Below, piece by piece: positions 1 through 5,708 of a DNA stretch of 6,945 nucleotides (position 1 is the stretch's first letter; every line of letters begins with the position of its first letter). Location: contig JAESRD010000247.1 in NCBI GenBank assembly GCA_016764835.1, forward strand, positions 1 through 6,945, read 5' to 3'. This DNA comes from Paracoccaceae bacterium (GTDB lineage Bacteria > Pseudomonadota > Alphaproteobacteria > Rhodobacterales > Rhodobacteraceae). The notes beneath the pieces are model-generated. The model was not told where the DNA came from. It searched no databases and saw only the letters and a program-made list of their open reading frames with translations. The position numbers and the translations under genes are program-made.

Positions 1-78
1 CCACAGGTCTTTGCCGCCTATATCGGCTTTAGTTTCTTTGGCGCAGTTGGTGCCGGGCTGGTGCTTAACGCGCTGTAG
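1..78 (+). CDS. C-terminal end of an unidentified membrane protein (partial)
   Basis: Frame 1 is open from the window edge to the TAG at 76-78 and gives 25 residues ending FGAVGAGLVLNAL. The stretch is hydrophobic and rich in Gly, Ala and Phe, as in a last transmembrane helix with almost no cytoplasmic tail. The start and the rest of the gene lie left of the window, so the family cannot be named. A hairpin with a short T-run follows at 124-148, which fits the end of a transcription unit before nhaA. That the frame is coding is inferred from the membrane-helix character and this terminator-like hairpin. Confidence 0.55.
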   Translation, partial: PQVFAAYIGFSFFGAVGAGLVLNAL

Positions 79-123
79 CCCAGCCCGCTGCCCACAATTG
101 TGCTGTCGCCCAATAGTGCGCCC

Positions 124-148
124 CCGCCGAGCTTGGCGGTGGCTTTTG
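124..148 (+). terminator. Putative rho-independent terminator after the partial upstream gene
   Basis: A GC-only stem CCGCC (124-128) pairs with GGCGG (135-139) across a six-base loop, and TTTT (144-147) follows after a short gap. The stem is short and the T-run is imperfectly placed, so strength is uncertain. It is well placed between the upstream stop at 78 and the nhaA start at 235. Confidence 0.4.
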
Positions 149-234
149 TCGGTCTGCCAGTCTGTTCGGTTGCAGCAAGAGCGCCTTTGCGCTAGGAAAA
201 TTATCAGGAATAAAAATATTGCGCGGGAGCAAGC

Positions 235-1518
235 ATGTATCGGGTCTGGAATTTTCTAACGAATTACTCCTTGTTGCTCATAATCGGCGCCATAATTGCG
301 CTGGTTTGGGCGAACGTTGACGCCCATAGTTACAATGCCTTTGTGCATATGGAGCTGATCCATGACTTCTTCATTGGCCATGCCCATTACGGCCCTGACG
401 GACAGGTCGAGGGCCGCACACTTACCCTGCATTACTTGATCAATGACGTGCTCATGGCCTTCTTCTTTGCCATAGCGGCCAAAGAAGTCTGGGAAGCTGT
501 TATCCTTGAAAACGGCTCTCTGCGCGGCAAAAAGGCCGCCACCCCGCTTGTCGCCACATTGGGCGGCATGGTTGGGCCAATTACCGTCTATCTTGGGCTG
601 GCAATGCTGCTGGGTTCTGACACTTATGACGCGGTTGCCCGCGGCTGGGCAATCCCCACCGCCACCGATATCGCCTTTTCATACCTTGTCGGCCGTATCG
701 TCTTTGGCGCAGGCCACCCGGCTGTGCGATTCTTGCTGCTGCTGGCAATCGCCGATGACGCAGCCGGACTGATCATTTTGGCGATCTTCTACCCATCAGG
801 TGAGTTGGCCCCCGAATGGTTGCTGCTATCGCTCGGCGCTACTGTCGGCGTTTATATATTGGCCAACTGGTTGCCGCAGCGGCTCGACCGGGGCAAGCAA
901 GCCCGGCCAAACTCGACTTGGATGCGCAATAAGCTGTCCTTCTGGCCTTACCTCATTGCCGGTGCGATCAGCTGGTACGGCTTTCAGGAATCCGGCATTC
1001 ACCCGGCTTTGGGCCTATTGCCGATCGTGATGACCCTCCCACATGCTGACCGCGCCTTTGGTATCTTCTCCGAAGCCGAGGCCTATCTGACCGACCTTTT
1101 GAACCATAGTGAGCATCTGCTCAAACACCCGGTTGAAATCGTGCTGTTCTTCTTTGGCCTGCTCAATGCCGGGGTTGCGTTTAACTCAATCGGCTCGCCG
1201 ACATGGCTGGTTCTTGCCGGTCTTCTTATTGGTAAGCCTTTGGGAATACTTGCCTTCGGCTGGTTTGCGGCCAAGCCACTGGGCCTGGGCCTGCCCAGCG
1301 GCATGCGCATGATTGATCTGTTGGTCATTGGCTGCGTTGCGGCTATTGGCTTCACGGTATCGCTGTTTATCGCCTCGGTTGCCTTCGACTCGTCGACCAT
1401 GCTCGGCGATATTCCAGTGCAAGATGCGGCCAAAATGGGCGCTCTGTTTAGCTTTGCCGCTGCGATTGTCTCGATAATTGTCGGCAAACTGACCCGCGTT
1501 GTGAAGCAACCACATTAA
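235..1518 (+). CDS. nhaA: Na+/H+ antiporter, NhaA family
   Basis: A 427-residue inner-membrane secondary transporter that would export Na+ (or Li+) in exchange for periplasmic H+, serving sodium and pH homeostasis. Seen: the family core ATDIAF with D145 (E. coli D133), the IADD pair D174-D175 (E. coli D163-D164, the ion-binding site), and LIGKPLG with K334 (E. coli K300), followed by the helix containing GFTVSLFIASVAF. About twelve hydrophobic segments are spread through the protein. It is longer than E. coli NhaA (388 residues) because of a larger TM1-TM2 loop (about 30-65) and a longer middle loop. The helix-2 end reads FFFAIAAKEVWEA (76-88) where E. coli has FFLLVGLEVKRE, so the pH-sensor residues differ. 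The ATG at 235 is chosen because GGGAG (225-229) lies five bases upstream and a hydrophobic helix starts at once. No nhaR-like regulator is visible; the gene seems to be its own unit. Confidence 0.93.
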   Translation: MYRVWNFLTNYSLLLIIGAIIALVWANVDAHSYNAFVHMELIHDFFIGHAHYGPDGQVEGRTLTLHYLINDVLMAFFFAIAAKEVWEAVILENGSLRGKKAATPLVATLGGMVGPITVYLGLAMLLGSDTYDAVARGWAIPTATDIAFSYLVGRIVFGAGHPAVRFLLLLAIADDAAGLIILAIFYPSGELAPEWLLLSLGATVGVYILANWLPQRLDRGKQARPNSTWMRNKLSFWPYLIAGAISWYGFQESGIHPALGLLPIVMTLPHADRAFGIFSEAEAYLTDLLNHSEHLLKHPVEIVLFFFGLLNAGVAFNSIGSPTWLVLAGLLIGKPLGILAFGWFAAKPLGLGLPSGMRMIDLLVIGCVAAIGFTVSLFIASVAFDSSTMLGDIPVQDAAKMGALFSFAAAIVSIIVGKLTRVVKQPH

Positions 1519-1534
1519 ACGCCGCGCAAAAGGT

Positions 1535-1557
1535 CGGCAGGGCAACACCCCCTGCCG
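1535..1557 (+). terminator. Hairpin terminator after nhaA
   Basis: A perfect 8-bp GC-rich stem, CGGCAGGG (1535-1542) with CCCTGCCG (1550-1557), closes a seven-base loop 17 bases after the nhaA stop. Only a poor T-run follows (GGTTCTCG), so it may be weak or factor-assisted. Its position and stem quality support the end of the nhaA transcript. Confidence 0.55.
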
Positions 1558-1582
1558 GTTCTCGCCCCCTCACCAATATTGC

Positions 1583-1610
1583 TTGGCATTTGGCGCTATT
1601 TCGCCATAGT
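1583..1610 (+). promoter_or_regulatory. Candidate sigma-70 promoter for the capsule-export pair
   Basis: TTGGCA (1583-1588) and CATAGT (1605-1610), 16 bases apart, match the -35 and -10 consensus at 5 and 4 of 6 positions. An overlapping alternative is TTGGCG (1590-1595) with TATAGC (1612-1617), and a third, weaker one is TTGAAC (1640-1645). The 186-base gap between nhaA and the ATPase gene, preceded by a terminator-like hairpin, makes a promoter here likely. Which box is used cannot be settled by reading. TGGCG (1591-1595) and CGCCA (1602-1606) form a small inverted repeat inside the spacer. Confidence 0.3.
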
Positions 1611-1704
1611 TTATAGCTATCCCTAATGAACGCGCTCTATTGAACGGGCCGTTAACCTATCTTGTAGAAAAGGGTGGGGCGGAACAGAGCAAAACAGGTA
1701 GGCT

Positions 1705-2358
1705 ATGCTCGAATTTGAGAATGTCAGTAAGTCGTTCTGGACAGGGGCGAAGCGCAAGGTCATCCTTGACCGTGCTTCTTTTCGTGTGGAACTTGGCCAG
1801 TCGCTCGGCATTCTAGCGCCCAATGGTGCTGGCAAAACCACGATCATCAATATGATGGCCGGGCTAGAGAAGCCTGATGAGGGCCGGGTCATTCGCACCA
1901 GCCGCATCTCATTTCCGCTGGGCTTTATGGGCGGCGTTATCAACAAGCATACGGCGCGTGAAAACAGCCGCTACATTGCCCGGCTTTACGGGCTAGACCC
2001 AGATTATGTCGAGGCATTCTGCCGCTGGCTCTGCGGGATCGAAGAATATTTCGACATGCCGATTGGCACCTATAGCCAAGGCATGCGCTCGCGGTTCACC
2101 TTCTCGCTTATGCTGTCGCTCGACTTTGACATCTACCTGATCGACGAAGGCATGCCGCAAACCACTGATGTGGAATTTAACCGCAAAGCCGGTGATATCC
2201 TGCGCGAAAGACTTGAAAATACGACCGTTATTATCGTCTCGCACCAAGCCGCAACGCTTGAGCGGTTTGCCCGCTCGGCGGCGGTTCTGCGCGACGGGCA
2301 GCTCCACCATTTTGATACTCTAGAAGAAGCGAAGCAGCTATATGACTACGAAGCCTAG
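1705..2358 (+). CDS. kpsT: Capsular polysaccharide ABC exporter, ATP-binding protein (KpsT/BexA/CtrD type)
   Basis: A 217-residue ATPase subunit that would power export of capsular or related surface polysaccharide across the inner membrane with a KpsM-type permease. Seen: Walker A APNGAGKTT (38-46), the ISFPLGFMGG stretch (69-77) that matches the ISWPVG region of KpsT, the Q/ARENS region near 84-88, signature YSQGM (123-127) followed by RSRFTF, Walker B IYLIDE (143-148) and H-loop VSH (178-180). Length matches the KpsT family; there is no C-terminal carbohydrate-binding domain as in Wzt. Odd points: the first Walker A glycine is Ala38, and the D-loop region reads GMPQTTD (149-155) instead of the KpsT VTAVGD. 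The start at 1705 gives the usual MxxxENVSKSF beginning; the upstream AGGTAGG (1696-1702) is a weak, close ribosome site. It overlaps the next gene by 17 bases, which implies translational coupling. The symbol is by family; strains may name it otherwise. Confidence 0.88.
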   Translation: MLEFENVSKSFWTGAKRKVILDRASFRVELGQSLGILAPNGAGKTTIINMMAGLEKPDEGRVIRTSRISFPLGFMGGVINKHTARENSRYIARLYGLDPDYVEAFCRWLCGIEEYFDMPIGTYSQGMRSRFTFSLMLSLDFDIYLIDEGMPQTTDVEFNRKAGDILRERLENTTVIIVSHQAATLERFARSAAVLRDGQLHHFDTLEEAKQLYDYEA

Positions 2359-3973
2359 GGTCCGCAAATTTCGCATTCGCCGCAGTGGGTCGCTGACGGT
2401 TGGCAATATGGCCTCCGCCCAACGTGTTGAGCTGGAGCCAGATGACGCAGACGCACCCGGCGACGCGCCGCTGGTGCTGGGCGAACAGCACAGTCAGCCG
2501 AAGCCCGCCCTGAGCATCCCGGTTGAGCTGTCGCCAGATGAAATCCTAGAGCAGATCGACCAGATCCGCGCCGAAGAGCTCACCGGCCGTCAGCTACGCA
2601 TGGCCCGGCGCATGGCCCAGCGGCATTCCATTTCGGCGACATCAGATTTTGACGCTGTGCGCCAGCTGCGGGCAAAGGGTGTCGATCCGTTTCAACGCTC
2701 CAATATTTTGGAACTTGTTACCCCTGAAGCCGCCCAGCCCAGCGACGGCGCTGTGCAGCTGCCACAAACCGTACCAAATAAGCCTGCCAACCTGCCGTCA
2801 ACAGAGCGCGTTACCGCCCCGCCCAGCGACCGCAGCGCCGAGATTGCCAAAATTCAGCACGACCTTGCCAAGCGCAGACGGCGCAAAACCGTAGCCCTCA
2901 TGACACGGCTGTTTGCCCTGGTGCTGTTGCCGACAATCTGTGTGGGCTTTTATTTCTACACCATCGCCACGCCAATGTACGCCACCAATTCTGAGTTCCT
3001 TATTCAGCAAGCCGAAGCGCCTTCTGCCGGGCTTGGTGGGCTGTTGCAGGGCACGTCGCTTGCTGGCCAACAAGACAGTATCGCCGTGCAATCCTATCTG
3101 ATCTCGCGCTCAGCTTTGCTCCGGCTTGACACCGATCTCGGCTTTAAGGCTCATTTCAGCAGCGAAGATATCGACCCGATCCAACGCCTGCCTGAAGGTG
3201 CCACCAACGAAGCTGCCTATGCGCTCTATCTCGACCATGTTCGGATCTCCTATGACCCGACCGAGGGCATTGTCAAAATGGAAGTGATTGCCACCGACCC
3301 CGAGACCAGCCAAATCTTCTCAGAAGCGCTGGTGACCTATGCCGAAGAGCAAGTTGATAACCTGACCCAGCGCCTGCGCGAAGATACGATGGCCGGTGCG
3401 CGCAGTTCCTACGAAGCGGCCGAACTGCGCCGCTCTGCGGCCTTGGCCGAGTGGCTGTCTATTCAGGAAGAAGTGCAACAGATCGACCCGGTCGGCGAAA
3501 CCGCCGCCCGCACCCAGCAAATTTCAGCGCTCGAATCCCAGCGCCAGCAACTTGTGCTTGAGTTGCAAACCCGCCAATCGGTTGCCCGCCCAAATGCGGC
3601 GCAGGTTAATTCGCTAGAGAGCCAGATTAGCGGCATTGAACAGCTCATTGCTGATTTGCGCGCCTCTATGACCATGGCGACTGAGAACGGCGCCTCGCTG
3701 GCCGCCAAGAATACCGAGCTGCGGCTGGCCGAAGAAAACTACGGTTTTCAAACGCTTATCGTCCAGCAAGCCCTGCAACAGATGGAGGCTGCACAGATTG
3801 AAGCCAATCGGCAGGTCCGTTACCTTTCGCTTAGTGTTGAGCCTATTGCCCCGGATGAGGCAACCTATCCGCGCAAGTTTGAGAACACCGTTCTGGCGTT
3901 TTTGATCTTCGCGGGCCTGTATCTAATGATCTCGCTGACCACATCAATCTTGCGCGAGCAAGTCACCGCCTAA
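2342..3973 (+). CDS. kpsE: Capsule polysaccharide export inner-membrane/periplasmic protein (KpsE/BexC/CtrB type, PCP-3)
   Basis: A 543-residue membrane-fusion-like component linking the inner-membrane ABC exporter to the outer-membrane polysaccharide channel. Seen: a long cytoplasmic N-terminal region (1-180), rich in Pro/Ala and charge, containing an ordered block ELTGRQLRMARRMAQRH (79-95) followed by SDFDAVRQLRAKGVDPFQR (101-119); a KRRRRK stop-transfer run (177-182); TM1 about 184-208; a periplasmic domain with heptad-like coiled-coil stretches about 340-495; the proline-bearing PIAPDEATYPRKF motif (501-513) before the last helix; and TM2 about 516-537 with a short cytoplasmic end. This TM-coiled coil-TM plan is the PCP-3 layout. 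E. coli KpsE is about 380 residues, so the extra length is the N-terminal region, which I recall in related alphaproteobacterial proteins. The ATG lies inside the end of kpsT, so the pair is coupled. No canonical ribosome site is visible. Confidence 0.85.
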   Translation: MTTKPRVRKFRIRRSGSLTVGNMASAQRVELEPDDADAPGDAPLVLGEQHSQPKPALSIPVELSPDEILEQIDQIRAEELTGRQLRMARRMAQRHSISATSDFDAVRQLRAKGVDPFQRSNILELVTPEAAQPSDGAVQLPQTVPNKPANLPSTERVTAPPSDRSAEIAKIQHDLAKRRRRKTVALMTRLFALVLLPTICVGFYFYTIATPMYATNSEFLIQQAEAPSAGLGGLLQGTSLAGQQDSIAVQSYLISRSALLRLDTDLGFKAHFSSEDIDPIQRLPEGATNEAAYALYLDHVRISYDPTEGIVKMEVIATDPETSQIFSEALVTYAEEQVDNLTQRLREDTMAGARSSYEAAELRRSAALAEWLSIQEEVQQIDPVGETAARTQQISALESQRQQLVLELQTRQSVARPNAAQVNSLESQISGIEQLIADLRASMTMATENGASLAAKNTELRLAEENYGFQTLIVQQALQQMEAAQIEANRQVRYLSLSVEPIAPDEATYPRKFENTVLAFLIFAGLYLMISLTTSILREQVTA

Positions 3974-3975
3974 GC

Positions 3976-4032
3976 CCCCCGTGACGCCGCCCTCGCTTGC
4001 GGGTACACAAGCGAGCAGAAACAAAACGGGGG
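3976..4032 (+). promoter_or_regulatory. Foldable leader that can hide the kdsA ribosome-binding site
   Basis: CCCCCGT (3976-3982), starting two bases after the kpsE stop codon, is a perfect complement of ACGGGGG (4026-4032), which contains the kdsA Shine-Dalgarno run. Inside it a second perfect stem, CTCGCTTG (3992-3999) with CAAGCGAG (4008-4015), closes an eight-base loop. No T-run follows, so it is not a plus-strand terminator. A ribosome finishing kpsE would cover the left outer arm and free the kdsA site. The pairing is seen; the coupling is inference. Confidence 0.45.
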
Positions 4033-4037
4033 CAACC

Positions 4038-4871
4038 ATGATTGATGTTGCAGTCAAAAATCTGACCATCGGCAATGACCAGCCGCTGACGGTTATTGCC
4101 GGGCCATGCCAGCTAGAGACTTACGGCCATGCGCTGATGATCGGCGAGCATATGGCTAAGGTCTGCGAAGCTGCCGGGGCGCAGTTCGTGTTCAAGGCCA
4201 GCTATGACAAGGCCAACCGCTCGTCACATAATGGCCAACGTGGCCTCGGTATTGACGAGGGCTTGCGCGTGCTTGAGGCCGTGGGCAGCCAGATCGGCTG
4301 TCCGGTTCTGACCGATATTCACACCGCTGAGCAATGTGCGCCCGCCGCCCAAGCCGCTGATATTTTGCAGATACCCGCCTTCATGTGTCGCCAGACAGAC
4401 CTGCTCATTGCCGCTGGCGAGACCGGCGCTGTGATCAATATTAAGAAGGGTCAGTTCCTCGCGCCATGGGACATGGTCCACGTGATCGCTAAGGTCGAAT
4501 CGACAGGCAATAAACGCATATTGCTGACCGAGCGCGGCGCATCATTCGGCTATAACACCCTTGTCACAGACTTCCGCTCATTGCCGATTATGGCCCGCAC
4601 TGGCTACCCTGTGGTGATGGACGCCACCCATTCGGTGCAGCAACCCGGCGGTCAGGGCAGCTCATCTGGTGGCCAGCGCGAGTTTGCCCCGGTCATGGCC
4701 CGCGCGGCCGTGTCGCTCGGCATTGCTGCGGTGTTTATTGAAACCCACCAAGACCCTGATACCGCGCCCTCTGACGGGCCAAACATGATCCAGCTCGATA
4801 ATATGGGTGCGCTCATCACTTCGCTGATGCGCTTTGACCAGCTGGCAAAGGCCGATCCGCTACGGGTATGA
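4038..4871 (+). CDS. kdsA: 3-deoxy-8-phosphooctulonate synthase (Kdo-8-phosphate synthase)
   Basis: A 277-residue cytosolic TIM-barrel enzyme that condenses phosphoenolpyruvate with D-arabinose 5-phosphate to give Kdo-8-phosphate, the committed step to CMP-Kdo for lipid A-core and for Kdo-containing capsule linkers. Seen: AGPCQLET (21-28), FKASYDKANRSS (52-63), the PAFMCRQTDL block (113-122), INIKKGQF (133-140), DATHSVQQPGG (195-205) and IETHQDPDTAPSDGPN (234-249). C24, H198, E235 and D246 match the four metal ligands of the metal-dependent class (Aquifex C11, H185, E222, D233), whereas E. coli KdsA has Asn at the first position. ATG 4038 is preferred because GGGGG (4028-4032) sits five bases upstream and the length then fits the family. 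It follows kpsE by 64 bases and probably shares its transcript. A lone kdsA here need not be capsule-only; it may be the sole copy serving lipopolysaccharide. Confidence 0.95.
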   Translation: MIDVAVKNLTIGNDQPLTVIAGPCQLETYGHALMIGEHMAKVCEAAGAQFVFKASYDKANRSSHNGQRGLGIDEGLRVLEAVGSQIGCPVLTDIHTAEQCAPAAQAADILQIPAFMCRQTDLLIAAGETGAVINIKKGQFLAPWDMVHVIAKVESTGNKRILLTERGASFGYNTLVTDFRSLPIMARTGYPVVMDATHSVQQPGGQGSSSGGQREFAPVMARAAVSLGIAAVFIETHQDPDTAPSDGPNMIQLDNMGALITSLMRFDQLAKADPLRV

Positions 4872-4879
4872 TCAACAGC

Positions 4880-4926
4880 CGGGGCCGACCTTGACGCGGG
4901 CCTGTTAAGGCCTAGAATCGGCCCCG
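4880..4926 (+). terminator. Long-loop hairpin after kdsA, possible terminator
   Basis: CGGGGCCGA (4880-4888) and TCGGCCCCG (4918-4926) form a perfect 9-bp stem starting nine bases after the kdsA stop. A second stem, GGCCT (4899-4903) with AGGCC (4908-4912), sits in the loop. A short T-rich stretch (TATTTT, 4929-4934) follows. The 29-base loop is long for an intrinsic terminator, and a promoter lies inside it, so the function is uncertain. Confidence 0.5.
4891..4918 (+). promoter_or_regulatory. Sigma-70 promoter for the mechanosensitive channel gene
   Basis: TTGACG (4891-4896) and TAGAAT (4913-4918), spaced by 16 bases, each match the consensus at 5 of 6 positions. Initiation near 4925 would leave a leader of about 28 bases before the ATG at 4953. 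This is the best promoter-like pair I saw in the window. It lies between the arms of the hairpin 4880-4926, so a transcript coming from kdsA and one starting here would treat this DNA differently. Confidence 0.5.
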
Positions 4927-4952
4927 CATATTTTGACAATTGAAGTACTCTC

Positions 4953-5708
4953 ATGACCCATGTTTTTACGCGCTTTCTCACTTTAGCTGCATTTGTAATC
5001 TTCGCCCTCGCCCCGGTGGCCCAAGCCCAAGACGCGGCAGACAGCCTGACCGGCACCATCGCCACAGAAAATGACGCGTTGCATGACGCCGATATCGCGG
5101 TGCGGATCAGAGAGATCTCGTCGGAACTCGGCGGCTATGAAGACGTGACCGTCACGGTATCCGAAGGCATTGTCGCCCTGCGCGGCACCACGGCAACGGC
5201 AACCGAGGTCTCCGACCTGTCGAGCCTCGTCGCGCGCATTGAGGGCATTGTCGCCATCAAAAACGACGTGACCGAGACGACAGACCTCGCCCGCAGGCTC
5301 AACCCAGCCATGGACAGGTTCCAAGCCCGGCTGACCCAAGCTTGGACCGCCCTGCCCCTGCTGCTGCTCTCGATCGTGGCCTTCGTGCTGATCGTGGCCA
5401 TCGGCTACGGTATCGCCCGGTGGAAAGCGCCGTGGAAACGCGTCGCCCCCAATGCGTTTATCGCCAATCTCTACCGCCAGTTGGTGCAAGTCGTGTTCAT
5501 CATCTTCGGCATTGTCGTCGCCCTCGACATCCTCGACGCCTCAGCCTTGCTTAGCACCATCCTTGGTGCTGCCGGTATCGTCGACTGGCCTTTGGTTTTG
5601 CGGTGCGCGACACGGTTGAGAACTACATTGCCTCAATCCTGCTCTCGATCAGGCAGCCGTTTCGGCCCAATGACACGATCGAAATCAATGGCGACGAGGG
5701 CAAGGTGA
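4953..5708 (+). CDS. N-terminal part of the channel: signal peptide, BON domain, two membrane helices
   Basis: As it stands this frame gives 251 residues. Residues 1-26 look like a Sec signal peptide (FTRFLTLAAFVIFALAPVAQAQ, cut after AQA near 25). Residues about 41-110 fit a BON domain: an amphipathic helix (DADIAVRIREISSELGG), then strand text VTVTVSEGIVALRGT, a helix, and IEGIVAIKNDV. BON domains are linked to phospholipid or envelope binding and would lie in the periplasm here. Two helices follow at about 132-156 and 172-192. Residues 211-251 are out-of-frame text with many Arg, Ser and Thr and no family likeness. The ATG at 4953 is preferred because the signal peptide starts there; the ribosome site (TGAAG, 4941-4945) is weak. 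Confidence 0.6.
   Translation: MTHVFTRFLTLAAFVIFALAPVAQAQDAADSLTGTIATENDALHDADIAVRIREISSELGGYEDVTVTVSEGIVALRGTTATATEVSDLSSLVARIEGIVAIKNDVTETTDLARRLNPAMDRFQARLTQAWTALPLLLLSIVAFVLIVAIGYGIARWKAPWKRVAPNAFIANLYRQLVQVVFIIFGIVVALDILDASALLSTILGAAGIVDWPLVLRCATRLRTTLPQSCSRSGSRFGPMTRSKSMATRAR

Noticed and set aside
11..259. Open frame of 82 codons across the left intergenic region
   Set aside because: It overlaps the real end of the upstream gene in another frame and runs past the nhaA start; the text is Cys/Arg-rich and has no ribosome site.
1705..2358. Wzt-type O-antigen ATPase
   Set aside because: Wzt proteins usually carry a C-terminal sugar-binding extension; this one ends at 217 residues and matches KpsT motifs.
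3981..4037. GTG at 3981 as an earlier start for kdsA
   Set aside because: It would add 19 residues unlike the family and has no ribosome site; ATG 4038 has GGGGG at 4028-4032 and gives the usual length.
4933..4938. Perfect TTGACA box before the channel gene
   Set aside because: It is only 14 bases from the ATG and no -10 box exists at the right distance; the pair at 4891/4913 is better placed.
4983..5489. Minus-strand open frame of 168 codons opposite the channel gene
   Set aside because: It lies wholly opposite clear BON and membrane-helix coding sequence; such long antisense frames are common in GC-rich genes and the text has no family likeness.
5575..5610. Programmed ribosomal frameshift in the channel gene
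   Set aside because: No slippery heptamer or clear downstream stimulatory structure is seen, and the needed restoration is best explained by one missing base.
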